Assembly: GCA_025361185.1 (NCBI GenBank)
Contig: JANYAR010000145.1
Location: forward strand, 1 to 49,606
Reading direction: 5' to 3'
Origin: Alphaproteobacteria bacterium
GTDB lineage: Bacteria > Pseudomonadota > Alphaproteobacteria > Micropepsales > Micropepsaceae
Length of the DNA: 49,606 nt
The notes beneath the pieces are model-generated. The model was not told the DNA's origin and searched no databases. It worked only from the letters and a program-made list of their open reading frames with translations. Shown here piece after piece: positions 19,690 through 30,173 of the stretch. The number at the start of each line of letters is the position of its first letter. Positions within the stretch are counted from its first letter, which is position 1. A program made the position numbers and the translations under genes.

Positions 19690-21212
19690 GCTATCGATCT
19701 CTGCGCGAATTTCTGGTCCGTCTGGAAAAAGACGGCGAACTGGTGCGCGTGCGCGAACCGGTCTCCACCGTTCTGGAAATGACCGAGATCCAGACAAGAC
19801 TGATCGCCGAGGGCGGACCGGCGGTGATTTTCGAAAAACCCATCAGGGCCGACGGCACACAAAGCGACATGCCGGTGCTGGTCAACCTGTTCGGCACCGT
19901 CAAGCGCGTCGCCATGGGCGTCACCATGGGCGGAGTCAATCGCACCACAGGCACCGACTTGCGCGAAGTGGGCGAGCTTCTGGCCCAGCTGCGCCAGCCG
20001 CAGCCGCCGCGCAGTTTCGGCGAGGCGGCGGAACTGTTGCCACTGGTGAAAACCATCCTGGCGATGAAGCCCAAGACGGTGAGCAAGCCTGCCTGCCAGC
20101 AGATCGTGCTCAAGGGTGACGACATCGACCTCAGCAAACTGCCGGTGCAGACCTGCTGGCCGGGCGAACCCGCGCCGCTGATCACCTGGCCGCTGGTGGT
20201 GACCAAGGGGCCTAGCTCCTCGCGCGAAGACAATTACAATCTAGGCATCTACCGCATGCAGGTTCTGAGCAAGAACCAGACCCTCATGCGCTGGCTCAAG
20301 CATCGCGGCGGAGCGCAGCATCACCAGCGCTGGGGCAAAGAAAAAACCGCACCCCTGCCCGCCGCCTGCGTGATCGGCGCCGATCCGGGCATCATCCTGG
20401 CGGCGGTGACGCCGGTGCCCGAGACTTTGTCGGAATATCAATTCGCCGGATTGCTGCGCGGCCAGCGGGTGGAACTGGCCGATTGCGTGTCGCAACCCTT
20501 GAAGGTGCCCGCCGAAGCCGAAATCGTGATCGAGGGCGAAGTATCGCTGAACGATTATCGCGACGAAGGCCCCTATGGCGATCACACCGGCTATTATAAT
20601 TCGGTGGAGCAGTTTCCGGTCTTCACCGTCACCGCCATTACCATGCGGCGCGACCCCATCTATCTGTCCACCTATACCGCGCGGCCGCCGGACGAGCCCT
20701 CCATCCTGGGCGAAGCGCTGAATGAAGTTTTCATTCCACTGCTCAAGCAGCAATTTCCCGAGATCGTGGATTTCTGGCTGCCGCCCGAAGGCTGCTCCTA
20801 TCGGATCGCCGTGGTGAGCATGAAGAAAGCCTATCCCGGCCATGCCAAGCGGGTGATGATGGCGGTGTGGTCGTATCTGCGCCAGTTCATGTACACCAAA
20901 TGGGTGATCGTGGTGGATGACGACATCGATGCCCGCGACTGGAAAGACGTGATGTGGGCGGTTTCCACTCGCATGGATCCGGCGCGCGACGTCACCCTCA
21001 TCGAGAACACGCCGATCGACTATCTGGATTTCGCCTCGCCGGAGTCCGGCCTGGGCTCCAAGATCGGGCTGGACGCCACCAACAAGCTGCCGCCCGAGAC
21101 CAAGCGCGAATGGGGCCGTAAAATCGCGATGGACGAAGAGGTCATCCGGAGGGTGACTGACAAATGGTCACAATTGGGCCTGCCCGGCAGCGGCAAGCCG
21201 ATCTGGCGCTAG
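19686..21212 (+). CDS. ubiD: UbiD family decarboxylase
   Basis: A 508-residue prenylated-FMN-dependent decarboxylase, most likely 3-octaprenyl-4-hydroxybenzoate carboxy-lyase of ubiquinone synthesis given ubiA nearby. Visible elements are [29 protein letters not shown] (cofactor-binding Arg in IYRMQV) and [23 protein letters not shown] with the catalytic Glu pair region. Length fits E. coli UbiD. The start [10 protein letters not shown] overlaps the permease stop. The cofactor-making UbiX is not in the window. The last 66 coding bases occur again at 22244-22309 as a duplication scar. Confidence 0.96.
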   Translation: MSYRSLREFLVRLEKDGELVRVREPVSTVLEMTEIQTRLIAEGGPAVIFEKPIRADGTQSDMPVLVNLFGTVKRVAMGVTMGGVNRTTGTDLREVGELLAQLRQPQPPRSFGEAAELLPLVKTILAMKPKTVSKPACQQIVLKGDDIDLSKLPVQTCWPGEPAPLITWPLVVTKGPSSSREDNYNLGIYRMQVLSKNQTLMRWLKHRGGAQHHQRWGKEKTAPLPAACVIGADPGIILAAVTPVPETLSEYQFAGLLRGQRVELADCVSQPLKVPAEAEIVIEGEVSLNDYRDEGPYGDHTGYYNSVEQFPVFTVTAITMRRDPIYLSTYTARPPDEPSILGEALNEVFIPLLKQQFPEIVDFWLPPEGCSYRIAVVSMKKAYPGHAKRVMMAVWSYLRQFMYTKWVIVVDDDIDARDWKDVMWAVSTRMDPARDVTLIENTPIDYLDFASPESGLGSKIGLDATNKLPPETKREWGRKIAMDEEVIRRVTDKWSQLGLPGSGKPIWR

Positions 21213-21257
21213 GACGCGCGCGGCGCTATTTTTGCGCAGGGTTCGGGCTGAGCGGTT

Positions 21258-22247
21258 ATGCGCATCACAGCGTTCGTCATTCTTGCAGGGTTGGCATGCG
21301 TTCGCCCGGACGTTGCCGATGCCGCCGATTGCAGACTGAAGATATTCAATTCCATCCCCATGACCTTGACGCCGAATGGCACCCGCGCCCTGGTACCGAT
21401 TACGATCAACGGCACCGAGAAAATGTTTCTGCTCGACACCGGCGGGGCCACAACGCAGCTTTCGCCCGCCGCCGCTTCAGACTTGAAGCTCCCCCCGACC
21501 GAAAGCAACGTCAAGATGCTGGACATGTACGGCAATGCATCGACCACAGCCGTCAGGGTCAGCAGCTTCACTCTCGGCCGGATGCACGACACGGACACGA
21601 CCTTGCCCGTAATGGCGACCCCATTCGGTGATGATGCACCCTTTGTCGGGCTTCTCGCGGCGGACTATATGGCCAACTATGACGTCGAGTTGGATTTCGG
21701 CGGCGGCAAGATGAACTATTTTTCGCCCGATCATTGCGAAGGCAAGGTGGTGTACTGGCCTGCCACAGCCGGAACCGCGGTGCCGATGCGATTTTGGGAT
21801 CACCACCTGACCCTGCAGGTCACGCTTGATGGAAAGTCCGTCAAGGCGGAAATCGATACCGGCGCGCCACGAACAACGATCATCGCGTCGCAAGCCAAAC
21901 GGATATTCGGCATCACCGCTGAGACACAAGGCGCCAAAGCGCTCTATGAAGATCGCGGCGAGAAGGCTTTTGGGATGGTGTTTCAGAAACTGTCCTTCGA
22001 TGGCCTCGAAGTGAACAATCCGCACATCGTGATCATTCCCGATAAGGTCGGCAGCAGAGATGCCAACAATGATTTCATCACTGGCAGCCGCCTCCACAAG
22101 GTGGACGACCGGGACTCTTCCGATCCTGTCATGCTGATCGGCATGGATGTTCTGAACAAGCTGCATCTCTACGTCGCGTTCAGCGAGCACAAGCTCTATA
22201 TCACCCCAGCCGCCGCGCCTGCTTCGGCCAGTGCAGCTGGGCCGTGA
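21258..22247 (+). CDS. Exported two-lobed aspartyl-protease-like protein 1
   Basis: A 329-residue protein with a signal peptide (to about residue 23). Two retropepsin-type active-site motifs are present: LLDTGGATTQLS with Asp60 and EIDTGAPRTTI with Asp200, so one chain could form the two-lobed site that retropepsins usually build as homodimers. Cys25 and Cys160 (SPDHCEGKVVYW) are conserved in the two downstream paralogues and may form a disulfide. The C-terminus has GMDVLNKLHLYVAFSEHKLYI, conserved in all three. No substrate known. It starts 45 bases after ubiD. Confidence 0.87.
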   Translation: MRITAFVILAGLACVRPDVADAADCRLKIFNSIPMTLTPNGTRALVPITINGTEKMFLLDTGGATTQLSPAAASDLKLPPTESNVKMLDMYGNASTTAVRVSSFTLGRMHDTDTTLPVMATPFGDDAPFVGLLAADYMANYDVELDFGGGKMNYFSPDHCEGKVVYWPATAGTAVPMRFWDHHLTLQVTLDGKSVKAEIDTGAPRTTIIASQAKRIFGITAETQGAKALYEDRGEKAFGMVFQKLSFDGLEVNNPHIVIIPDKVGSRDANNDFITGSRLHKVDDRDSSDPVMLIGMDVLNKLHLYVAFSEHKLYITPAAAPASASAAGP

Positions 22248-22309
22248 TGCGGCGGGTAACTGACAAATGGTCACAATTAGGCCTGCCCGGAAGCGGCAGG
22301 CCGATCTGG
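22244..22309 (+). repeat. 66-bp duplicated copy of the ubiD 3' end
   Basis: Compared with ubiD 21141-21206, 59 of 66 bases are identical with no gaps, and the ubiD reading frame is kept: the copy reads [16 protein letters not shown] then RPIW and a stop where ubiD has KPIWR. It lies directly at the stop of the first protease gene. The simplest reading is that a tandem duplication with one end inside ubiD produced the second protease gene. Substitutions since then show it is not recent. Confidence 0.9.
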
Positions 22310-22361
22310 TGAGGCTGAAGAACCTGCGCTAAAATCCCGCGCGGTTGGGCGGGGCCGGAAC

Positions 22362-23432
22362 ATGAGATTTCGCGCGATTTTCGGATCAATGCTGCTGGCG
22401 CTTGCAAATCAGATTTGCGCAGCGCAGGCGCAGGATTGCACGCCATTGCAGCTCATCACGTCCGTAAACCTGATTCCGCAGGACGGGCGGTTTCTGGTGC
22501 CGGTGACGATCAACAACAATTCCGCGAAGATGCTGGTGGACACGGGCGGCGGCATCAGCACCATCAGTAGCGGCGCCACGGACGGGCTCGGCCTGCACCC
22601 GATCGACGGCGCCCGCATCGAGTTGCTCGACAGTCTGGGCAATGTCTCAAAGAAATATGTTGGACTCGATGCATTTGTGATCGGCGGTCTGCGCACCAAC
22701 AGAATTCAATTCATGGTGGCGCCAGGTTCCGGCGACTCCGGCGATATCGCCGGCTCCCTGGCGGGCGATGTCATTTCACTTTACGATATCGAATTGGATT
22801 TCGCCGCCGCTAAGATCAATTTCTTCTCGCAGAAACATTGTCCTGGAAAAGTCATCTATTGGCGTCATGAAGGCGTCGCACAGATGCCGATCACGCTGCA
22901 GCGGCCCACCGGTAACAATTCCCGGACAGGATTCGCCAGCTATGTGGACCGCGGCGCGCATATCTGGTTGCCGGTACTGCTGGACGGCAAACCATTCCAC
23001 GCCATGCTTGACACGGGCTCTTCACGATCAACCATCAGCGCAAAGACGGCCAAATTCATCCTGGGGGTGTCAGAAGATTCGCCTGGTTCCACGCCGCTCG
23101 GCTCCGTGGATGGAGATCCCAAACACACGGCGTTTGGTCATGTCTTTTCGACCCTCACATTTGACGGCATTACCGTGACCAACCCGCATTTCGTCGTCAC
23201 GCCCGACCTTATCGGCGACAAAGACCCCAACAACACCAGCCGGAGCGATACGCGTGCAAGGCGCGCTGACGACTATATTTCAATTGACCTTACGGTGGGG
23301 ATGGAGGTTCTGCGCAAGTTGCATCTCTATGTCGCGTTTGGTGAGCGCAATCTGTACGTCACCCCGGCTTCAGTACCGCAAAGCGCTCCTGTCGCCGCAA
23401 CACCGGCACAAGTCCCAACGCCGTCACAATAG
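22362..23432 (+). CDS. Exported two-lobed aspartyl-protease-like protein 2
   Basis: A 356-residue paralogue of the preceding protein with a signal peptide ending near AQAQ (about residue 24). The two active-site motifs are MLVDTGGGISTIS (Asp60, the same position as in paralogue 1) and MLDTGSSRSTIS (Asp217). The conserved cysteines are Cys26 and Cys160 (KHCPGKVIYW). Compared with its neighbours it carries an insert of about 17 residues (around TGNNSRTGFASYVDRG, residues 183-198) between the lobes, and a Pro/Ala-rich tail. It closes with GMEVLRKLHLYVAFGERNLYV. Function unknown. Confidence 0.86.
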   Translation: MRFRAIFGSMLLALANQICAAQAQDCTPLQLITSVNLIPQDGRFLVPVTINNNSAKMLVDTGGGISTISSGATDGLGLHPIDGARIELLDSLGNVSKKYVGLDAFVIGGLRTNRIQFMVAPGSGDSGDIAGSLAGDVISLYDIELDFAAAKINFFSQKHCPGKVIYWRHEGVAQMPITLQRPTGNNSRTGFASYVDRGAHIWLPVLLDGKPFHAMLDTGSSRSTISAKTAKFILGVSEDSPGSTPLGSVDGDPKHTAFGHVFSTLTFDGITVTNPHFVVTPDLIGDKDPNNTSRSDTRARRADDYISIDLTVGMEVLRKLHLYVAFGERNLYVTPASVPQSAPVAATPAQVPTPSQ

Positions 23433-23463
23433 GCTGGCGCCGGGTCTCTGACAGTTGTAGTAT

Positions 23464-24435
23464 ATGGGCATGGTCCTGCGCCGCCTGGCTGTCCTGTCGC
23501 TGTTTTTCGTGTCCCCGACGTGCCCCGTCCAGGCGCAGGACTGCGCGCCCGCGAACCTTCTCGCCACGGTGCCGATGCATTCCGCCGAACCGGAGAGCAA
23601 CATCCGCACCGTGCCCGTGACGCTGAACGGCGTAACACGGCACATGGTGCTGGATACCGGCGGCGCTATCACCCAGCTTTCTCGCGACACGATCGAGGAA
23701 CTGCAACTGCCCATGCACGCCAGCGGCGCCGCGGTCTATGACATCAATGGCCGGGTGTCGCACCGTTTCGCCCTGGTCAAGGATTTCACTTTCGGCGACC
23801 TGCATCGCGGCGACGCCGCGTTGCTGGTGTGGCCGGAAACGGTGCGTCCCTATGCCGGCGAACTGGCGCAGGACATGCTGCAGCCCTATGACGTGGACGT
23901 GGATTTCATCTCGGGCGAGCTCAAAATGTTCGCCAAGGACCACTGCCCCGGCCCGGTCGGTTGGACGCCCACGGCGCGCGCCGTCATGCACAACAAGGGC
24001 TGGCATCTGCACATTCCGGTCACGCTGGACGGACACAGCTATGACGCCATCTTCGACACCGGTTCACGCCACACCATCATGCGCTTGCCGACGGCGCGCC
24101 ACGATTTCGGCCTGGATAGCGATTCACCGGGGATGGAGCCCTATCGCGCCATCAACGGCGATCCCTTCCTCAACGGCCTGCTCCACAAATTTTCGCAACT
24201 GTCCGTCAGCGGCATCGTCATCGACCATCCCGAGGTGCTGATCGTGCCCGACATCATGAACCGCAACGCGGACCGCAGCCCCTTGGCCGAAAATCCCGCC
24301 TATCACCACAATGCCGGCCTGGTCCTGCCGGAACTGTCGCTGGGCATGGACGTGCTCAAGCAACTGCATCTCTTCATGGCCTTTGGCGAGCAGGTGCTTT
24401 ATATCGCCCCCGCCAAGGCGTCCGGCGGCCGGTAA
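23464..24435 (+). CDS. Exported two-lobed aspartyl-protease-like protein 3
   Basis: A 323-residue third member of the tandem family, with a signal peptide to about residue 25. Active-site motifs are MVLDTGGAITQLS (Asp64) and IFDTGSRHTIM (Asp198); the conserved cysteines are Cys27 and Cys161 (KDHCPGPVGW). It ends with GMDVLKQLHLFMAFGEQVLYI as in the others. Met3 (23470) is an equally possible start. It is the most G+C-rich of the three and lies 43 bases upstream of pmbA, so it may be cotranscribed with that peptidase subunit. Substrate unknown. Confidence 0.86.
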   Translation: MGMVLRRLAVLSLFFVSPTCPVQAQDCAPANLLATVPMHSAEPESNIRTVPVTLNGVTRHMVLDTGGAITQLSRDTIEELQLPMHASGAAVYDINGRVSHRFALVKDFTFGDLHRGDAALLVWPETVRPYAGELAQDMLQPYDVDVDFISGELKMFAKDHCPGPVGWTPTARAVMHNKGWHLHIPVTLDGHSYDAIFDTGSRHTIMRLPTARHDFGLDSDSPGMEPYRAINGDPFLNGLLHKFSQLSVSGIVIDHPEVLIVPDIMNRNADRSPLAENPAYHHNAGLVLPELSLGMDVLKQLHLFMAFGEQVLYIAPAKASGGR

Positions 24436-24478
24436 GCCAAGCCTTGACGCGCTGCCCGCGGTACGGCATCGAAATGCC

Positions 24479-25816
24479 ATGACCACCGATCCCCAGAAAA
24501 TCCTTGCCTCCTTGCTGGGTGCCGCCCGCAAGGCCGGCGCCGACGCCGCCGACGCGCTTTACACCGAAGGCGTCTCCTCCAGCGTCTCCTACCGGCTGGG
24601 CAAATTGGAGGATGTGGAGCGGGCGGAAAGCTATGATTTGGGCTTGCGCGTCTTTGTCGGCCAGAAGATCGCCTTTGTGTCCTCGACCGATTTTTCCGCC
24701 GAAGCGCTCGCGGCCCTGCCGGGACGCGCCGTCGCCATGGCGCGGCTGGCGCCGGAGGACAAGTTCGCAGGATTGGCCCCCACCGACCGGTTGGCGACCA
24801 CCCTGCCTGAACTCGACCTGGAAGACAGCGCCGAACCCAGTGCCGACATGCTGATCGAACGCGCCCGCGGCGTGGAAGGCGCGGCGCTCGCCGTGGCTGG
24901 TGTCACCAATTCCGAAGGCGGCGGCGCCTCCTTTTCGCGCAGCGCGGTGGCGCTGGCCACCTCGACCGGCTTTTACGGCCGTTACGCCGCCACCAGCCAT
25001 GGCATCGGCGTGGCGGTTCTGGCCGGCGAAGGCACCGGCATGGAACGCGACTATGACCATGCCAGCACGCGCCATGCCGGCGACCTGAAGAGCCCCGAGG
25101 AGATTGGACGCAGCGCCGGCGAGAAAGCCGTCAAGCGGCTGAACCCGCGCAGGGTGCCGTCCCAAAGCGTGCCGGTGGTGTTTCATCCCGACGAGGCGGC
25201 TGGCCTGCTGGGCCATTTCGCGGGCGCGATTTCCGGCGCGGCCATCGCGCGCGGCGTTTCCTTCCTCAAGGACCGGTTGGGCGCCGCTGTGTTCGCGGCC
25301 GGAATAAACATCATCGACGATCCGCATCGCGTCCGGGGCCTGCGCTCCAAGCCGTTCGACGGCGAAGGCGTCGCCAACAGCCGCCGCGCCCTGATCGAAA
25401 ACGGCAAGTTGACAAGCTGGCTGCTGGACTGCGCCAGCGCGCGCCAGCTCGGGCTGCAAACCACCGGCCATGCCGCGCGCGGCACCGGCGGCCCGCCATC
25501 GCCCGCCTCCACCAACCTGTATCTGGAAGCCGGAAAGCTTTCGGTCAAAGAGCTGATCGCCGACATCAAACAGGGCTTTTATGTCACCGAATTGATGGGC
25601 ATGGGCGTCAACGGCGTGACCGGCGACTATAGCCGCGGCGCGAGCGGCTTCTGGATCGAGAATGGCGAGATCGCCTTTCCGGTCTCGGAAGTGACCATCG
25701 CGGGAAATCTCAAGGACATGTTCGCGCATCTGACGCCGGCCAAGGATCTGGAATTCCGCCATGGCGTCAATGCGCCCACCGTCCGGATTGAGAGCATGAC
25801 GCTTGCCGGCGCTTGA
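24479..25816 (+). CDS. pmbA: Metalloprotease subunit TldE (PmbA)
   Basis: A 445-residue TldD/PmbA family protein, the non-catalytic partner of TldD. It has the family fold (ARKAGADAADALYTEG at the start, the NSEGGGASFSRS segment, and the C-terminal GVNGVTGDYSRGASGFWIENGEI block) but lacks the HExxxH zinc motif: the matching place reads FHPDEAAGLLGHFAGAISG. TldE forms the closed heterodimer that threads unfolded peptides to TldD. tldD is 18 kb away at 4968. Start: ATG with the usual early Lys/Ala-rich helix; the downstream phosphatase gene overlaps its end by 14 bases. Confidence 0.95.
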   Translation: MTTDPQKILASLLGAARKAGADAADALYTEGVSSSVSYRLGKLEDVERAESYDLGLRVFVGQKIAFVSSTDFSAEALAALPGRAVAMARLAPEDKFAGLAPTDRLATTLPELDLEDSAEPSADMLIERARGVEGAALAVAGVTNSEGGGASFSRSAVALATSTGFYGRYAATSHGIGVAVLAGEGTGMERDYDHASTRHAGDLKSPEEIGRSAGEKAVKRLNPRRVPSQSVPVVFHPDEAAGLLGHFAGAISGAAIARGVSFLKDRLGAAVFAAGINIIDDPHRVRGLRSKPFDGEGVANSRRALIENGKLTSWLLDCASARQLGLQTTGHAARGTGGPPSPASTNLYLEAGKLSVKELIADIKQGFYVTELMGMGVNGVTGDYSRGASGFWIENGEIAFPVSEVTIAGNLKDMFAHLTPAKDLEFRHGVNAPTVRIESMTLAGA

Positions 25817-26567
25817 AGACCTCAAGCTCCTCGAAACCACGGTCCATGAGGCCGGCCATATCGCGCGCAAATTCTATGGCGGCGACTATAAGCAGTGGAG
25901 CAAGGAAGGCGGCAGCCCCGTCACCGAAGCCGATCTGGCGGTCAACAAATTTCTCTGCGACCGGCTGACCGCGGCGCGCCCCGGTTATGCCTGGCTGTCG
26001 GAAGAAAATACCGACGATCCTGCGCGCCTTTCCCGGCGCGCGCTATTCATCGTCGATCCGATCGACGGCACCATCGCCTTTCTCAAGAACCGCCCGCATT
26101 TCACCATCTGCGCCGCCATCGTGGTGGAGGGACGTCCCTGGTGCGGGGTGGTCTATAACCCCATCAGCGATGAACTCTATTCCGCGCGCACCGGCGGCGG
26201 GGCGCATCGCAACGGCATTCCCATACGGGTTGGGGCGCGCGACAGGCTGGAGGGATGCGCCATGCTGGGCGACCGCACCCAACTGACCAAAGCGCCCTGG
26301 CCGGCCATGCATGTGCAGAACCGCAATTCCGTCGCCTATCGCCTGGTGCTGGTGGCCGATGGCAGCGCCGATGCCAGCGTCAGCCTGACCGCCAAACGCG
26401 ACTGGGACCTGGCGGCGGCCGACATTATCCTTCATGAGGCCGGCGGGCGGCTGACCGACATCGGCGGCGCGGCACTGATCTACAACCGGCCGGTGACCCT
26501 GCAGGCCAGTCTGGTAGCCGCCAATCCGCAGCTGCACGCCGAGATAACCAGCCTGCTGCGACAATAA
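25803..26567 (+). CDS. Inositol monophosphatase-family phosphatase (CysQ-like)
   Basis: A 254-residue member of the lithium-sensitive phosphatase family. Metal-binding residues are Glu67 (LSEENTDD), Asp85 and Asp88 in the DPIDGT motif (85-90), and the Asp in WDLAAADIILHEAGG near residue 203. Proteins at this position beside pmbA are usually annotated 3'(2'),5'-bisphosphate nucleotidase (CysQ), which removes the phosphate of PAP in sulfate assimilation; inositol-1-phosphatase is the alternative. The start is TTG, overlapping pmbA by 14 bases; no in-frame ATG is near. The downstream repeats separate it from the lipid A operon. Confidence 0.87.
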   Translation: MPALEDLKLLETTVHEAGHIARKFYGGDYKQWSKEGGSPVTEADLAVNKFLCDRLTAARPGYAWLSEENTDDPARLSRRALFIVDPIDGTIAFLKNRPHFTICAAIVVEGRPWCGVVYNPISDELYSARTGGGAHRNGIPIRVGARDRLEGCAMLGDRTQLTKAPWPAMHVQNRNSVAYRLVLVADGSADASVSLTAKRDWDLAAADIILHEAGGRLTDIGGAALIYNRPVTLQASLVAANPQLHAEITSLLRQ

Positions 26568-26614
26568 GAGAGCTAGCCGTTGGGCCCGATTGCGCTTGAA
26601 TGGTGCAACGCAAC

Positions 26615-26689
26615 CCAGTGTCCCGATTCCGAAATTCGCTTGCTGCCTATATCAAACTCCAGGCGAATTTCGGAATCGAAGGACACTGG
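26615..26689. repeat. Palindromic element 1 (75 bp)
   Basis: The 5' arm CCAGTGTCC-CGATTCCGAAATTCGC pairs exactly with the 3' arm apart from a 2-base bulge, around a loop containing ATATCAA. About 25 base pairs form. It shares its layout with the next element: (C/T)AGTGTC at the tips, GAA(A/G)TTCGC in the arms, and ATATCAA in the loop. Non-coding; it may also act as a terminator for the phosphatase gene. Confidence 0.85.
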
Positions 26690-26703
26690 TAACTTATTGA
26701 TTC

Positions 26704-26780
26704 CTAGTGTCGTTTTGGTTTCGAAGTTCGCTGGGAGACTGATATCAATGTTATTGCGAACTTCCAAACCACGACACTAG
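26704..26780. repeat. Palindromic element 2 (77 bp), diverged copy of element 1
   Basis: Arms CTAGTGTCG at both tips match perfectly, and GAAGTTCGC in the inner arms matches as well, with a few mismatches between. The loop holds GATATCAA. The same tip, arm and loop signatures as element 1 indicate one repeat family. It ends 12 bases before the DUF4170 start, so it lies in the leader or promoter of the lipid A operon. Confidence 0.8.
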
Positions 26781-26792
26781 GGCGGAGTCGAC

Positions 26793-27029
26793 ATGGCCGA
26801 ATCCAAACAACTTCTGCATTTCGTGTTCGGCGGCGAGCTGAAACGCACCGATGAAGTGGAGTTCCGGGATCTCAGCAAGCTGGAATATGTCGGCATGTAT
26901 CCCAGCTTCGCGGAGGCCAAGAAGGCCTGGCGCGCCAAGGCCCAGGCCACGGTGGACAATGCCCAGATGCGCTACTTCGTGGTCCATATTCACCGGCTGA
27001 TGGAACCAGACGACAATCATCATCACTAA
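26793..27029 (+). CDS. DUF4170 family protein
   Basis: A 78-residue small protein of DUF4170, a family almost limited to alphaproteobacteria and typically encoded just upstream of waaA. Hallmarks are HFVFGGELKRTDEVEFRDL near the N-terminus, VGMYPSFAEAKKAWRAKAQATVDNAQMRYFVVHIHRL through the middle, and a His-rich tail (DDNHHH). Biochemical role unknown; context points to envelope or lipid A biogenesis. GGAG lies 8 bases before the ATG, just downstream of a palindromic element. Confidence 0.9.
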   Translation: MAESKQLLHFVFGGELKRTDEVEFRDLSKLEYVGMYPSFAEAKKAWRAKAQATVDNAQMRYFVVHIHRLMEPDDNHHH

Positions 27030-27090
27030 CCATCTGGCCACAAAAGGCTTTTTGCCTCGCTCGCGGCCGCATGCTACAGCACGGGCGCAC

Positions 27091-28874
<1,784 letters not shown>

Positions 28875-28878
<4 letters not shown>

Positions 28879-30173
28879 CACGCACGCCGCCGCGCTTGCG
28901 CCTGCCCTTGCGCCTCCCCTGGGGCCTCAAAGTCTGGCGGCTATTGACGGGCATCGTGTCGCCTTTTGCGCATCTTTTGCTGCGCCGGCGCGCGGCACGC
29001 GGCAAGGAAGACTGGACGCGGCTGAATGAGCGGCTGGGGATTTCCGGTGTGGCGCGCCCAGTTGGACGGCTGATCTGGGTGCATGGCGCCAGCGTGGGCG
29101 AAAGCCTCTCGGCCCTGCCGTTGGTCGAAAGTCTGGTCGAGAATGCAACCGTGCTGGTGACAAGCGGTACGGTCGCCAGCGCCGCCATGATGAGCCACCG
29201 CTTGCCGAAAGGCGCCCTGCATCAGTTCGTGCCCCTGGACACGCCGGGCGCGGTGGCAAGTTTCCTGGATCACTGGAAGCCTGACGCCGGATTGTTCGTG
29301 GAATCAGATCTGTGGCCCAACCTGATCCTCGGCGCAGGCTCGCGCGGCGTGAAGCTTGCGCTGGTCAATGCCAGAATCTCCGCACCTTCGGCGATGCGCT
29401 GGCGCTGGGCCAAGAAAAGCGTCGCCGCGCTATTGTCTTCTTTCGACATGGTATTGACTCAGGATGACGAGGGCGCGGAGCGTTTCCGAAAGTTGGGTGC
29501 GTCCAATGTCGAAGTGGTGGGCAGCCTCAAGGCAGACGCGCCGCCTTTGCCGGTGGATGAAGAAGCGCTGGCACAGATGCGCCAGGCGATTGGCAATAGG
29601 CCGGTCCTGCTGGCCGCCCAGACTCATCCCGGCGAAGACGAGACCGTGCTGCCCGCCCATGACATCCTGCGGGCGCAGTTTCCCGATTTGCTGACCATTT
29701 TGGTGCCGCGCCACACCGCACGCGGCGCCGATCTGGAAATGCTGTGCGGGACGCGCGCCACCAAGCGCCGCTCCGCCAGCGGGCAGATCAGTCCCCAGAC
29801 CGCGGTCTATATCGCCGATACGATGGGCGAACTCGGCCTTTTCTACCGCCTGACGCCCTTCTGTTTCCTGGGCGGCACCTTGGTGCCGCTCGGGGGACAC
29901 AATGTCCTGGAACCGGCCCAGCTCCATTGCGCGGTGCTGGCGGGCCCGCACACAACAAGCGCGCCACGCGCCTATGATGCGGTGCTGCAAGCGCAAGGTT
30001 TTGGGCAGATCGCCAGCAGCACCGATATCGCGCGCGAGGCGGGACGCTTGCTGGGTTCCCCCCAAGCCTTGCAGGCAGCCGGCGATGCCGCCGCGCGCGG
30101 TGCGGCGACGCTGCGCGGCGCGGTGGCGCGCACGGCCGGCGCCTTGAAGACGATGCTCGATGCGCGCGCCTGA
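28875..30173 (+). CDS. waaA: 3-deoxy-D-manno-octulosonic acid transferase
   Basis: A 432-residue inner-membrane-associated glycosyltransferase (WaaA/KdtA) that adds Kdo to lipid IVA. After a basic, membrane-anchoring N-terminus come RLNERLGIS, WVHGASVGESLSALPLVE (glycine-rich site), LFVESDLWPNLI, LVNARIS and the C-terminal CFLGGTLVPLGGHNVLEPAQ, all typical. It overlaps the ABC transporter gene by 4 bases and the lpxK gene by 14. Whether it adds one or two Kdo units cannot be judged. Confidence 0.96.

Noticed and set aside
21258..24435. Aspartyl-protease triplet as a secreted toxin or phage defence island
   Set aside because: No immunity gene, recombinase or effector partner lies nearby, and the flanking genes ubiD and pmbA are housekeeping, so I kept only a protease role of unknown purpose.
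24374..25870. Long antisense open frame (498 residues) opposite pmbA
   Set aside because: It lies wholly opposite a well-supported gene, has a low-complexity Gly/Arg/Ala/His composition typical of G+C-rich complementary frames, and has no recognisable domain.
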